Positions 7,321 through 16,887 of a DNA stretch of 64,000 bases are shown in pieces. Below the pieces are notes generated by a model. That model saw nothing but the letters and a program-made list of their open reading frames with translations, made no database searches and was not told where the DNA came from. The translations under genes were made by a program, and so were the position numbers. Numbering within the stretch: the stretch's first letter is position 1; each line of letters begins with the position of its first letter. Source of the stretch: FEB-10 sp963710645 (lineage in GTDB: Bacteria > Acidobacteriota > Thermoanaerobaculia > Thermoanaerobaculales > Sulfomarinibacteraceae); the NCBI GenBank assembly GCA_963710645.1, contig CAVQBD010000003.1, forward strand, positions 310,001 through 374,000. Reading direction: 5' to 3'.

Positions 7321-9706
7321 CATCATCCTCCGGCATTGGTGAGAGTGTCAGTCGCAGCTGCAGGGTAACACGCCGGTTACCGACCCAGGAACCCGGCACG
7401 GGCACTTCGATGTCCAGAGCCCGCACCTGACCCGACTCGGCGATGGCACCGGTTCCCTGCAGCCGCAGGTGCAGCTGGTTATCGCCAGCCCGCACCAGGG
7501 CATTGCCGTCGTCCACCGGGGCCGAGATCTCCACGTGCGGCTCCACCGCCGACCGGACCGGGGTGGCCATGTCGTCGGTCTCGTCGCCAAACGGATCGCC
7601 CTCGCCGAAGATGATGGGCCGGTGTTCCGGAATCGGCTCCCCATCCTCTTCAAGAACGTTCTCTTCCTCCGCAACCTCCTCGGAAACGTCAAGGTCCGGC
7701 TCGGCCTCGATCTTCTCTTCGACCAACGCCTGGTCTTCAAAACCAGCCTCGACATCTTCGTCCACCGCCGCTTCAGGGGAGGCCTCCAAGAGAAACTCGT
7801 CGGTGTGGGCCTCGTCCCAGCCACCGACAGCGGCCTCCGTCTCCTCGCCGGACTCTGACGGCTCGAAATCCTCCACCGGAGCGAAGTCGAGCTCCTCTTC
7901 TGCCACCGGCGGCGGTTCAAATTCGAGTTCAGGCTCGTGCAAGCTGAAGTCGTCGGCCTGTGATCCCGCGGCGGCCGGCTCGCTCAGCTCCTCGTCACCG
8001 GCAGTGGGGTACGGTGCGTCCTCGAACGACTCCGATCCATCCTCGGGCTCGACCTGCCACGCCTCCCCTTCCCCATCCTGATCGAGCACTTCGGTCGGCA
8101 CGTCCTCTGGGAGTTCGTCGTCGTCATCCGACTCGATCGTCTGGGCATCTTCCGCGCTGAGATCCCCGTCGGTCGATTCGACGAAATCGCCTGCCTCGTC
8201 GAAGGCCGCCTCGGCTGCGTCGCCTTCAACATCGTCGATCGGGGCTCCGATCTCCAAACCCGCGCCGTCAGTGTCGTCATCGTCCGTTTCAAGGTGCGGC
8301 TCGGTCTCGTCTCCGAACTCAGCAGCGTCGGAATCCGCGGGTTCGTTCAGCGTATTCCCCAAGACGCTGGCCACCAGATCATCCACCGTTCCCGCCGCCA
8401 TGGCAGGTTCCTCGGAGACGTCAGGGCCCTCCCCCGCCTCCGCGATGACGGGGCTGTCGTCGCCGAACTCGTCCTCGGCGATCTCCACGCCATCATCTTC
8501 AGCCCACCCGTCAGTCCACCCGTCAGCCACCGCCCCTTGGGATTCGCCATCCCCCTGCGGGTCTCCAAAAACGCTCCCGGCGGAGAATGGTTCGGGAGTC
8601 AGGTCCGCGACCTCAAAGGGTGATTCGGTCACATCGATCGGTGTCATTTCCTCTGATGCGATTTCTTCATCCGTCAGCGCGTCGGAGAGGCGGTCGGCGG
8701 TGATCCCGTCGGCCTGATCTCCAAGGTCTTTCACGTCGGTGGTGGTCTCGTTGTCGGCGAAGGGCATGGCGAAGCCGAAGTTTTTGGATCCGGTGGGTTC
8801 GTCGCCAGGAAAGTCGGCTCCCCCCTCGCCAAATGTCGGACCACTCGCCTCTTCGGCGGCATCCCAAAACGCCGCACCAGGGAGAGCGTCGTCGCCTTCC
8901 TCTTCTTCCGGCGGGTGTCCACTTTCGTAGACCCGGGTGGGTACGTCGTCTTGAATTCCGCCCGGCGCCGTCGGCCCACGGAGGGTCACAGGGGGTTCAA
9001 CTGCCGGCGGTTCGGGCGCTGGCGGTGGGAACGCCACGAACGGAGCCGCCGGAGGCACCTCCACATCCAGCAGCGTCGGCTCGCCATCGGGCGGTTTCGG
9101 ACCCACCGGAGGTACCGGCTCGTAGCGCTCGCGGAGGCTGCGCATCACCAACTTCACGATGCCCTCGAGCGTCTCCTGGACACCGACACCCTCGACGGCA
9201 GTGGCTTCGAAAAAGGGCACGGAGTGTTGGTTCAAATCGGAATCGAGGTCCTCGATGCTGATCAGGTCGCCCAGGTCACGCTTGTTGAACTGCAGGACGT
9301 GGGGAAAGCCGTCGATCTCGACTCCCTGCAGCGAGAGATTCTCCTTGAGGTTGCGCAGGCTGTCGACGTTGGAGGTGCGCATGGTGGCCTGTGAGTCGGC
9401 CACAAAGACGACCCCATCCGCACCGCGCAGCACCAACTGCCGCGTCGAGTTGTAGTGGACCTGACCGGGCACGGTGTAGAGCTGAAGGGTGACGTCCATG
9501 CCGCGAATGCTGCCGATATCCAGTGGCAGGAGATCGAAGAAAATGGTGCGATCACCCTCCGTGGACAGCGAGATCATCTTGCCGCGTTGGCCCCCCTCGA
9601 AGTGGTCATGGATCCACTGCAGGTTCGTCGTTTTTCCGCACAGACCCGGCCCGTAGTAAACAATCTTCGCATTGAGCTTGCGCAGAGCGTAGTTGAAAAA
9701 AACCAT
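7295..9706 (-). CDS. MglA-type small GTPase with long acidic tail and C-terminal beta domain
   Basis: Residues 1-200 are an MglA-family GTPase: P-loop GPGLCGKT (19-26), switch-region TVPGQ (78-82) and base-recognition NKRD (141-144). MglA proteins act as polarity switches, for example in gliding. Here the usual roughly 195-aa protein is followed by about 500 residues that are very rich in Asp, Glu, Ala and Pro and surely disordered. A short C-terminal domain (VEISAPVDDGNALVRAG, then VPGSWVGNRRVTLQLRL) looks like a beta sandwich. The gene lies 9 bp after der and overlaps merR. The fused tail is not typical of MglA; its function is unknown. Confidence 0.85.
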   Translation of the reverse strand: MVFFNYALRKLNAKIVYYGPGLCGKTTNLQWIHDHFEGGQRGKMISLSTEGDRTIFFDLLPLDIGSIRGMDVTLQLYTVPGQVHYNSTRQLVLRGADGVVFVADSQATMRTSNVDSLRNLKENLSLQGVEIDGFPHVLQFNKRDLGDLISIEDLDSDLNQHSVPFFEATAVEGVGVQETLEGIVKLVMRSLRERYEPVPPVGPKPPDGEPTLLDVEVPPAAPFVAFPPPAPEPPAVEPPVTLRGPTAPGGIQDDVPTRVYESGHPPEEEEGDDALPGAAFWDAAEEASGPTFGEGGADFPGDEPTGSKNFGFAMPFADNETTTDVKDLGDQADGITADRLSDALTDEEIASEEMTPIDVTESPFEVADLTPEPFSAGSVFGDPQGDGESQGAVADGWTDGWAEDDGVEIAEDEFGDDSPVIAEAGEGPDVSEEPAMAAGTVDDLVASVLGNTLNEPADSDAAEFGDETEPHLETDDDDTDGAGLEIGAPIDDVEGDAAEAAFDEAGDFVESTDGDLSAEDAQTIESDDDDELPEDVPTEVLDQDGEGEAWQVEPEDGSESFEDAPYPTAGDEELSEPAAAGSQADDFSLHEPELEFEPPPVAEEELDFAPVEDFEPSESGEETEAAVGGWDEAHTDEFLLEASPEAAVDEDVEAGFEDQALVEEKIEAEPDLDVSEEVAEEENVLEEDGEPIPEHRPIIFGEGDPFGDETDDMATPVRSAVEPHVEISAPVDDGNALVRAGDNQLHLRLQGTGAIAESGQVRALDIEVPVPGSWVGNRRVTLQLRLTLSPMPEDDDGRPGDAS

Positions 9707-9715
9707 CGCGGGCCC

Positions 9716-11050
9716 TCAGTGCTGTCGCCCCTTGATCATAACCCGAATCGGAACCCCCTCCAAACTCAGGGCGTTGCGAAGAGTGTTTTCCAGGTAACGG
9801 AGATATGAAAAGTGCGGCTCGCTGTTCAGGTTTGTAAAAAGCACGAATCGTGGCGGTCCCTGGTGGACCTGCGCACAGTAGTAGAGCTTCGGCTCCTTGC
9901 GCCCAAGCACCGACGGCGGTCGCTCCGCCCAGGCCGTCTTCAACACCCGGTTGAGATCGCTGGTGGACGCCTTGCGCCGGTAGGCGCCGTGGAGTTCCGC
10001 CATCATCGGGAACAGCCGGTTGACACCCTGGCCGGTCAACGCCGAGAGAAACACCACCGGGGAATGCCGGATGAATTTGAGCTGACGGGCCATTTGGTCC
10101 TCGATGCGGTCCCGACCAATGGCGCGATCTTCCACCAGGTCCCACTTGTTGACCACCACACCCACCGCGCGGCCGGCGTCCCAGGCATATCCGGCCACAT
10201 GGGCGTCCTGGCGGGTGATGCCCGCCTCCGCGTCCACCACCAGCAGGCACACATCGGCCCGCTCCAGGTGGCGCCGCGCCATCACCACCGACAACACCTC
10301 GGGACCCTTATCGGTCTTCCCCTTGCGGCGAATCCCCGCGGTGTCCACGAAACGGAAGCGAAGCCCGTCCCGCTCCATCACCACGTCAACCGCATCGCGG
10401 GTTGTCCCGGGGATCTCGCTCACGAGAACCCGCGACACTCCCAAGATCCGATTGAACAGTGACGACTTGCCCACGTTGGGTCGGCCGATGATGGCGACGT
10501 GGATTTCGTCCTCCGACTTCGCCTCCTCCTCGCTTTCGACCTCGGGAAATACAAGACTGGCCTCGAGGGCCTCCCACAGCTCATCCCATCCAGTCCCGTG
10601 TTCCGATGAGATCAGCACCGGATCGCCCAGGCCCAGCCGGTGAAACTCGGCCGCCCCCAAGTCGACGCCGGAACGGTCGACCTTGTTCACCACCGGGATC
10701 ACAGGCACGCCCAGAGTCCTCAGATAATCCGCGATGTCGCGGTCATCAGGGATCGGCCCGGCAACGCCATCGAGGAGGAACAGCACCACGTCACCGCTGC
10801 GGATCGCCTCTTCGGCCTGGGACCGGATCATGGGGACGAAATGGTCTTCGTCGACCAGAAGCAGACCTCCGGTGTCGATCACTGTGATCCGCTCGCCCTT
10901 TCGGTTTTCAGCCTCACCGACGATGCGGTCGCGGGTGACGCCGGGCAAATCGTGGACCAACGCCCGACGGGTCGCCGTCAAACGGTTGAACAGCGTGGAT
11001 TTTCCCACGTTGGGACGACCCACGATCACAACGACCGGCTGGTGACTCAA
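9716..11050 (-). CDS. der: Ribosome-biogenesis GTPase Der (EngA)
   Basis: 444 residues with two tandem GTPase domains: GRPNVGKST at 11-19 with NKVD, and a second GRPNVGKSS near residue 190 with NKWD. A KH-like C-terminal domain follows (LYYCAQVHQGPPRFVLFTN). Der acts in maturation of the 50S subunit in the cytoplasm. Length and domain order are standard. The start overlaps the stop of the upstream lipoprotein gene by ATGA, so the genes form an operon: lipoprotein, der, GTPase, merR. Confidence 0.96.
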   Translation of the reverse strand: MSHQPVVVIVGRPNVGKSTLFNRLTATRRALVHDLPGVTRDRIVGEAENRKGERITVIDTGGLLLVDEDHFVPMIRSQAEEAIRSGDVVLFLLDGVAGPIPDDRDIADYLRTLGVPVIPVVNKVDRSGVDLGAAEFHRLGLGDPVLISSEHGTGWDELWEALEASLVFPEVESEEEAKSEDEIHVAIIGRPNVGKSSLFNRILGVSRVLVSEIPGTTRDAVDVVMERDGLRFRFVDTAGIRRKGKTDKGPEVLSVVMARRHLERADVCLLVVDAEAGITRQDAHVAGYAWDAGRAVGVVVNKWDLVEDRAIGRDRIEDQMARQLKFIRHSPVVFLSALTGQGVNRLFPMMAELHGAYRRKASTSDLNRVLKTAWAERPPSVLGRKEPKLYYCAQVHQGPPRFVLFTNLNSEPHFSYLRYLENTLRNALSLEGVPIRVMIKGRQH

Positions 11051-11556
11051 CCTGTCTCCCCCACGCCCTCGGGCTCAGGGGCCTCGCGGTCCATCACCGT
11101 TCGTCCGATGACGATCCACCTGCCGTCCACCAACCTGAGCTGCAGCAGGGTGTTCTGAATCGAGTTCTCGGTCCGACCCTTTTCGACTCCGGTGAAGGCG
11201 TCGTAGCGGATCACATCCCACACCTCCACCATGCGAACGGTGGCGTTGATCTCGCGAAAGACCTCGAGGTGTTCGATGTGGTGGGTCCGCTGGGTCGAGT
11301 CCACTCGGTCGCCGGTTTGGGCGAGCCCCTTGAGCAGGTTTCGGACCCGGACCACTTCGTTGGGTGAAGCCCATTTCTCGAGCGGCGAGACATCGAAGTT
11401 GGAGTAGGCCTCGGCCAGGGCGCCGAGATATCCTTCAACCGCCTTTTCGATGGCTGCGCGCTCGGCCGGATCGGGCACCGAATTTTCGCAACCGGCTGCC
11501 GCGAGGGCGAGCACCACCATCAATCCGATCGCGGCTTTCTGCCGGGTGCCAATCAT
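11047..11556 (-). CDS. Predicted lipoprotein of unknown function
   Basis: 169 residues with a signal peptide ending in the lipobox LAAAGC (Cys23), so it should be acylated and membrane-anchored. The mature part begins with a helix (AAIEKAVEGYLGALAEAY) and ends in strands (NTLLQLRLVDGRWIVIGRTVMD), a pattern like the NTF2/SnoaL fold. No catalytic residues are evident. It heads the operon with der by a 4-bp overlap. Confidence 0.7.
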   Translation of the reverse strand: MIGTRQKAAIGLMVVLALAAAGCENSVPDPAERAAIEKAVEGYLGALAEAYSNFDVSPLEKWASPNEVVRVRNLLKGLAQTGDRVDSTQRTHHIEHLEVFREINATVRMVEVWDVIRYDAFTGVEKGRTENSIQNTLLQLRLVDGRWIVIGRTVMDREAPEPEGVGETG

Positions 11557-11694
11557 CTCCCTCTCCTTCCACCGGTTGTGTGCCGGAGCGAGGATATCAC
11601 CCCGGCAGACGGCACTTCCTCGCGGTGCCGATCAATTGCGCCCAATGCTATGATGCCCTTTCGAGGATCGAAATCCAGTGATGGAGATCGCGTC

Positions 11695-11994
11695 ATGAGC
11701 GACCCAGTCATCGTCAGTTGCCCCCACTGTGGATCGAACCTGACCATCGATAGCGAGGCCGGCGTGGTGGTGAGCCACTCCCCTCCCGTGGTCTACAAAG
11801 AGAAAACTGACTTTGACGAACGGCTCAAACAGATCGAGACTGAAAAGCAACGAGCTTCGGACAAGATGGCGGAGGCCATGCGCAAGGAGCAGTCAAAGGA
11901 CCGGATCCTGGAGGACAGGTTCCGCAAGCTCATGGACGACGCCAAGAACATGCCCGACACCGGCAAGCCCATCCGCGATATCGATCTTGATTAG
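11695..11994 (+). CDS. Small zinc-ribbon/coiled-coil protein
   Basis: 99 residues. The N-terminus has one CPHC pair (VSCPHCGSNLTID) like half a zinc ribbon; no second cysteine pair is present, so metal binding would need a dimer. Residues 35-85 are charged and helical, with a probable coiled coil (FDERLKQIETEKQRASDKM). ATG 11695 has GGAG upstream. I do not recognise a named family. Confidence 0.6.
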   Translation: MSDPVIVSCPHCGSNLTIDSEAGVVVSHSPPVVYKEKTDFDERLKQIETEKQRASDKMAEAMRKEQSKDRILEDRFRKLMDDAKNMPDTGKPIRDIDLD

Positions 11995-12108
11995 CTGCAG
12001 CGCGACCGGTCTCGCTCCGAAAAGCTACCTTCCCGCCCCCACACCGCTTTTCGGAGTTCTCTTCCTTTCTATTCTCAATTCACGGAGTCCGCGGAGTGAA
12101 TTGAGCGA

Positions 12109-13173
12109 TCAACTGGCATCGCCGGTGTCTACCGCTTTGGGCTCGGGCACGTCGACTCCGGCCTTACCCAATTCCTCGTTGATCACCGCCTGGAATTGTT
12201 CCAAGGGAACGGCACCGCGGAGCACCCGCCCGTTGATCAGGAAGCCCGGGGTTCCGGTGATCCCGAAGCTGTTGGCCTCCTTGATGTCCTCGTCGATCTG
12301 GCCGATGTATTTCTGAGCGTCGATACAGCCGTTGAATTCACCCACGTCGAGACCCAGGGTTGCACCCTGCGCCGACAGAGCATCTCGGTTGATGGAGTTC
12401 TTGTTGGCGAACAACCAATCGTGCATCTCCCAGAACTGTCCCTGATCGCCGGCGCAGAGCGCGGCCTCGGCACCGAGTTTGGCCTGGGCGTGCATGGGGA
12501 GCGGAAGCTGTTTGAAGACATGGCGGACCGACCCGCCGTACTGCTCCAGGACCGCGTTGATGGTCGGTTGGACCCGGCTGCAGAACGGACATTGGAAGTC
12601 GGTGTACTCGATGATCGTCACCGGCGCGCTGGCGTCTCCGCCCCGCGAGGGGTCATTGTCCGAGACAATCGCTTCGAAGCGGATGGGTTCGAGCATGATC
12701 TCAACGTTGGCCGCGGTGAACAGGCGTTCCTTCAGCTCGCCGCTGAGCTTGCCGGTCTGCTGTTGCTGGAGATAGCTCACCACCTGCTGACGCGCCTGTG
12801 CCTCGTCGGGATTCAGACGCGAACGGTACTGGTCGAGGACCTTCTGAATCTCTTCGTCTGAGGGTTGGGCCAGCTTGTCGTTGACCTCTCTCTGGACGTA
12901 CTGTTCCGTGGTCAGGTCCTCGGCCTGGGCAGCCTGCTCCAACAGCCTTTCGAAGATTGTCTGCTCGAGCTGTTGGCGTTTGATGTCGTATTCCTGCTGA
13001 CGAATAGCGATCAGCTTGGCGTAGACCATCTCGTCGAGCTCGGCTGAGCTGATGACCTGTTCGTCGTAACGAGCGACCACATCGGTGGACGCGCTTTTCG
13101 CGTCGGGGGGCTGCTGGGCGCAGGCAACAGTAGAGACGAGGGCGACAAGACTTGCACTCAAAAGTCGTTTCAT
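12109..13173 (-). CDS. DsbA-like thiol-disulfide protein with SurA-like N-terminal helices
   Basis: 354 residues from ATG 13173, which has GGAGG upstream. A signal peptide ends at VACAQ (weak lipobox). Residues 30-165 are helical and Gln-rich, resembling the chaperone part of SurA-type proteins. A thioredoxin-fold DsbA domain follows with the active site CPFC (195-198), a second cysteine pair in the helical insertion (AALCAGD, FNGCID), and the cis-Pro loop GTPGFLING. It should oxidise or isomerise disulfides in the periplasm. The domain pair is known from DsbA-like proteins in Acidobacteriota and Myxococcota. Confidence 0.85.
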   Translation of the reverse strand: MKRLLSASLVALVSTVACAQQPPDAKSASTDVVARYDEQVISSAELDEMVYAKLIAIRQQEYDIKRQQLEQTIFERLLEQAAQAEDLTTEQYVQREVNDKLAQPSDEEIQKVLDQYRSRLNPDEAQARQQVVSYLQQQQTGKLSGELKERLFTAANVEIMLEPIRFEAIVSDNDPSRGGDASAPVTIIEYTDFQCPFCSRVQPTINAVLEQYGGSVRHVFKQLPLPMHAQAKLGAEAALCAGDQGQFWEMHDWLFANKNSINRDALSAQGATLGLDVGEFNGCIDAQKYIGQIDEDIKEANSFGITGTPGFLINGRVLRGAVPLEQFQAVINEELGKAGVDVPEPKAVDTGDAS

Positions 13174-13279
13174 GACCGGATGACCTCCATATGGCGCGGA
13201 TCTCGGCCACCTATTTCTGATATCGCGGCCGATCCGCCCGCCACTATGGCGGGATGCCCTCATGGCGTCAAGGGCGGAG

Positions 13280-14221
13280 TCAGTCCTTGAGCAACCGAAT
13301 GGCGCGTTCGAAATCATCCAGGGAGTCCATCACCTGAATCCCCGCCGCAAGGCCGTCGAGTTCCCCAGCACCGCCACCACCGAGCCACAGATGAGTCCTG
13401 GCCGGCAACAAACTCCGCACCTGGTTCACCGATTCGGAGGTGACATCGGTCACGCCGAACAGGCTGATCGACAGCCCGACCGCCGCAGCTTCAATGGCAC
13501 GTGCCGTCTCCACGATTTCTTCCACGGGCGTATTCCGCCCGAGGATTCTCAGCGTTCGGCCGGCGGCGGCGACCTCCACCGCCGCGATCTGCAATCCGAG
13601 TTCGTGAAACTCGTCGGGGAGATTGGCAAGCACCACCGGACGGCCGGTTCCGGCTGACTCGAGGGGTGAGCGGAGAGCTCGCAGTTCATCCTCCAGCACC
13701 TCCGAAATGAAGTGCTCGTGCCGGATCTTGAGAGCCCCCCGAGCCCACGCATCGCCCACCCCGGTCAGAATCGGGGTCACCCTCTCGCGCAGGAATCTCC
13801 CGAGGCCGAGGGTGGACGAGGCGTATCTCAGTTGCGCCGCCAGATCCTGGCGATCAAACCGCATGCCGGCCTCGATGATCTGTTCGAGCCACTCGGGGGA
13901 CGGATCTCGGATCAACTCCTCGGCCCGTCCGGACTCCCGGAGCAACTGCTCCAGGTCCTCCAATGGAAGGGCGACCACGTCTCCGGCGCGATAGCCGCAT
14001 CGCAGGGCTTCACCGATGAGAAGAAGTTGCTGCACCTGATCGGCCGGATACCGCCGGTGGCCGGACGCCAGCCGGCGGGGCTTGGGAAAGCCGAATCGTC
14101 GCTCCCAGGCCCTCAGGGTGTGCTCACCGATCCCCGTCCGCCGAGTCACCGCGCCCATTGGCCACAGGTGGCCACCCGTTCCTGGGGATTCACCCTCCAT
14201 CGTGTCTTGAATCTCGGTCAC
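13280..14221 (-). CDS. carH: B12-dependent photoreceptor regulator, CarH/LitR family
   Basis: 313 residues: MerR-type DNA-binding head (residues 20-90; HTLRAWERRFGFPKPRR), then a helical cobalamin cap with the Wx9EH signature (Trp159, Glu169-His170), then a B12-binding Rossmann domain with ExHxxG (EFHELG, 204-209). These are the hallmarks of adenosylcobalamin photoreceptors. In the dark the tetramer represses; light breaks the Co-C bond and frees the promoter. The genes around it (photolyase, SDR-DUF2867, SRPBCC) are the usual LitR/CarH targets. A site resembling the shared motif lies in its own upstream region, which suggests autoregulation. Confidence 0.9.
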   Translation of the reverse strand: MTEIQDTMEGESPGTGGHLWPMGAVTRRTGIGEHTLRAWERRFGFPKPRRLASGHRRYPADQVQQLLLIGEALRCGYRAGDVVALPLEDLEQLLRESGRAEELIRDPSPEWLEQIIEAGMRFDRQDLAAQLRYASSTLGLGRFLRERVTPILTGVGDAWARGALKIRHEHFISEVLEDELRALRSPLESAGTGRPVVLANLPDEFHELGLQIAAVEVAAAGRTLRILGRNTPVEEIVETARAIEAAAVGLSISLFGVTDVTSESVNQVRSLLPARTHLWLGGGGAGELDGLAAGIQVMDSLDDFERAIRLLKD

Positions 14222-14238
14222 ATCGTCCCCACCTTCGT

Positions 14239-14247
14239 CCAGACATT
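14239..14247 (-). promoter_or_regulatory. Candidate CarH site, AATGTCTGG
   Basis: On the minus strand, 18 bp upstream of carH. It matches the AATGTCTAG motif seen in the photolyase and fasciclin control regions at 8 of 9 positions. Operator identity is inferred only from shared placement. Confidence 0.3.
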
Positions 14248-14368
14248 TTCATGAATCAAATCTCATTGTAGAAGTTCGAACTCGATATTTCCTCTACATC
14301 TTGCGATGTATCCTGGCCGCGGTCGTTCTTCACCCCAGTTCGGGCCCCCGGTGAGCGGTCGTTCCACA

Positions 14369-14752
14369 TCAGGCGCAGACCGCAGGCCGGGCCAGCAGCA
14401 CATCCATGAATGCCCGAGCCACTGCCGCCGGATCGCGGGGACAACCGGTGATGGTGACCGAAATCTCTTCCGCCCCCGAGGACGGGATCAGTTCGATGGC
14501 CCCACCTCTGCCGTCCACCACTGCCACGACCACCGAACTGCAACCAGTGAACCGCGCGGCCAACACCGCGTCGGTCAGCGACGGCTGTTGTCCGTTGAGC
14601 AACGCAAAGGTCACGAAGGAACCCGACACCCTTTGCTCGATGTCCCCCACCAGGGAGTTGACGGACGTGTCCCACATGGTCGCGCCCTCGTCCGGAAAGA
14701 CCACCACCAACCCGCACGAACTCAAGGGATCTCGATTCCATAGGCTTTTCAT
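14369..14752 (-). CDS. CbiX/sirohydrochlorin-chelatase-like protein, degenerate
   Basis: 127 residues. The central part (FVTFALLNGQQPSLTDAVLAARFTG.SSVVVAVV) follows the pattern of small CbiX-type chelatases. The N-terminal GHGS histidine motif of the enzymes reads FPDEG here, so metal insertion by the standard mechanism is unlikely. Association with a B12 photoreceptor makes a cobalamin-related role attractive but unproven. The start has GGAGG upstream and overlaps the SRPBCC gene by ATGA. Confidence 0.5.
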   Translation of the reverse strand: MKSLWNRDPLSSCGLVVVFPDEGATMWDTSVNSLVGDIEQRVSGSFVTFALLNGQQPSLTDAVLAARFTGCSSVVVAVVDGRGGAIELIPSSGAEEISVTITGCPRDPAAVARAFMDVLLARPAVCA

Positions 14753-15282
14753 GACGGACCTCCATGTGCTTCTTGTCCGAATGGGGCCTCAGGGTTTCCC
14801 ATATCCAACTGCACACCGGGTGGCAGCCTGGTAAATCTGCGGGTCGCCCGGTGCCGCCAGGCGAACATCATCTGCAGCATCAATGTCACCAGCGCCCGGC
14901 CAACCGTTCGCCCCATCCAACGTGGCGGAAGAAACCAAACCGAGTCGGTCAGCCGAGACCGTTCCGCATCCAACCGCTCAAATTCATGAATGTGAACCCA
15001 ATAAGGGAAGGGCGACTCCAAAGCGGTGTCGGTGAAGGAGCGAAGTTCTTCCACACCGGAATGAAGGGCCACCCAGCGCCCGGCCAGGGGCCACAGACCG
15101 ACCTCCGCGGTCAGGATCGATCCCTCTGACACCCCCATGCCCCGGTCTACCACACGGAACCCGGACAGAGGCGGTGTCAGGAGCGTCAGCGCCTCGGGCC
15201 GCATGTGAAACGACCACAACTCTTCCACAGATACATCGAAGTCCGACGACTTTCGAAAATGGAATGCGGGGCGCGTTGTCAT
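14749..15282 (-). CDS. SRPBCC (START-like) domain protein
   Basis: 177 residues. The first strand and helix (FHFRKSSDFDVSVEELWSFHMRPEALTLL) and the C-terminal helix (WMGRTVGRALVTLMLQMMFAWRH) are typical of ligand-binding SRPBCC proteins, with PPRW in the middle. The cavity ligand is unknown. It starts the minus-strand arm of the light cluster, divergent from the photolyase, with CbiX-like and carH genes behind it. Confidence 0.75.
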   Translation of the reverse strand: MTTRPAFHFRKSSDFDVSVEELWSFHMRPEALTLLTPPLSGFRVVDRGMGVSEGSILTAEVGLWPLAGRWVALHSGVEELRSFTDTALESPFPYWVHIHEFERLDAERSRLTDSVWFLPPRWMGRTVGRALVTLMLQMMFAWRHRATRRFTRLPPGVQLDMGNPEAPFGQEAHGGPS

Positions 15283-15322
15283 GATCCCTCCATGGTTGGC
15301 AAAAAACGTGTGACACTCAGGT

Positions 15323-15331
15323 AATGTCTAG
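15323..15331 (+). promoter_or_regulatory. Candidate CarH site AATGTCTAG, copy 1
   Basis: In the AT-rich divergent promoter between the SRPBCC and photolyase genes. An exact copy stands at 15389-15397, 66 bp further on, so the pair brackets the likely core promoter. Confidence 0.4.
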
Positions 15332-15388
15332 TTTTCATCTAAATATTTCTAAGTATGCAAAAGTACATCTATGCTGCTCCGGGAATTG

Positions 15389-15397
15389 AATGTCTAG
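15389..15397 (+). promoter_or_regulatory. Candidate CarH site AATGTCTAG, copy 2
   Basis: Exact repeat of 15323-15331, 32 bp upstream of the photolyase ATG. Confidence 0.4.
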
Positions 15398-15428
15398 AAT
15401 TGACCTTGTTGACGGTGGAGGAACTTCC

Positions 15429-16887
15429 ATGCACGCGGTCCCGTCCCAACGCATCCGCCGGATCAATCAGGAACCTCTCCGCCCCGGGCGCGGCTGGGTT
15501 GTGTATTGGATGATCGCCGCGCGGCGCGCCCAATGGAACTTCGCGTTGGATCGAGCCGTCGAACTGTCGCACCAACTCGGTCGACCACTCGTCATCTTGG
15601 AGGCCCTCCGGTGCGACTACCCCTGGGCCTCGGACCGGTTCCACCGGTTCATCATCGAGGGCATGGCTGACACGCAGCAGGCGCTGTCAGGAACTCACGC
15701 CCGATATGTCCCGTTTGTCGAAGAGTCTCCCGGGCAGGGCCGCGGTCTGCTGGCGGCCTGGGCCGAACATGCCGCAGTGGTTGTGACTGATGACTTTCCG
15801 GCGTTCTTTCTCCCACGCATGGTCGAATCCGCCGGCGCCCGGATCGACGTCCGTCTGGAGGCGGTGGACTCCAACGGGCTGTTCCCCATGTCGGTTTTCG
15901 AGAAGGAACATGCAACGGCCTACTCGTTCCGCCGGGCTCTTCAAAAGCGGCTTCTGGACCACGTTGGAAACACACCGCTCGAACAGCCGTGCCGCGATCT
16001 CCCGCCCGGCGGCAACCTGCCCGACGACATCACCAAACGTTGGCCGGAGGCGGATCTGGACGGCCTGTTGCACGGGGTCCGGCTTCCTGACCCGCCTGCC
16101 CATTGATCACGGTGTTGCGCCTGCGCCGCTGACCGGCGGTTCACAAGCCGCCAGAATACGGATGCTGGAGTTCATAAACTCCAGGCTCGCGAACTACGGC
16201 GAACGGCGCAACCGGCTCGACGACGACGGCTCGAGCGGTCTTTCGCCCTATCTTCATTTCGGCCACATTTCCTCCCATCAGGTCTTTGTGGAATTGATGC
16301 GAAGGCAGGGGTGGACGCCCGAAGACGTGGTTCCTCCCACCAACGGGCGTCGTTCGGGTTGGTGGGGAGTCTCCGAGGGAGCAGAGGCCTTTCTCGACCA
16401 GCTCATCACATGGCGCGAGTTGGGATTCAACGTATGCCACTTCAGGGATGACCACGACAGCTGGGAATCTCTCCCGGCTTGGGCCCGGCAAACCCTCGAG
16501 AACCACGCACGGGATCCCAGACAATGGGAGTACTCCCAGGAGGAGCTTGCCGCGTCCGAGACCCACGACGAGCTGTGGAATGCGGCCCAGTCCCAGCTTC
16601 GCCGTGAAGGAACCATCCACAACTATCTCAGGATGTTGTGGGGCAAGAAAATCCTGGAGTGGACGACCCATCCCCGGCAGGCCCTGCAGATGATGCTCCA
16701 ACTCAACAACAGATACGCCCTCGACGGCAGGGATCCCAACTCCTCAACCGGCATCATGTGGGTTCTTGGACGCCACGATCGGCCGTGGGGGCCCGAGAGG
16801 GAGATCTTCGGCAAGGTGCGATATATGTCGTCCGCCAACACACGCCGTAAGATGTCGGTGACACAATACATCCAGAGGTTTTCATGA
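15429..16887 (+). CDS. Class II CPD photolyase, with one frameshift near 16095-16105
   Basis: ATG 15429 follows GGAGG. The N-terminal domain (WVVYWMIAARRAQWNFAL, LRCDYPWASDRFHRF) and FAD-binding C-terminal domain (LSPYLHFGHISSH, WRELGFNVCHF, LRMLWGKKILEWT, LDGRDPNSSTGI, REIFGKVRYM) are those of class II deoxyribodipyrimidine photolyases, which split UV-made pyrimidine dimers using light. The first frame stops at 16106 just after RLPDPP; the second resumes at IDHGVAP in the next frame. One base is gained or lost there. No other damage is seen, so this is either a sequencing error or very recent. The stop overlaps the next start (ATGA). Confidence 0.88.
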
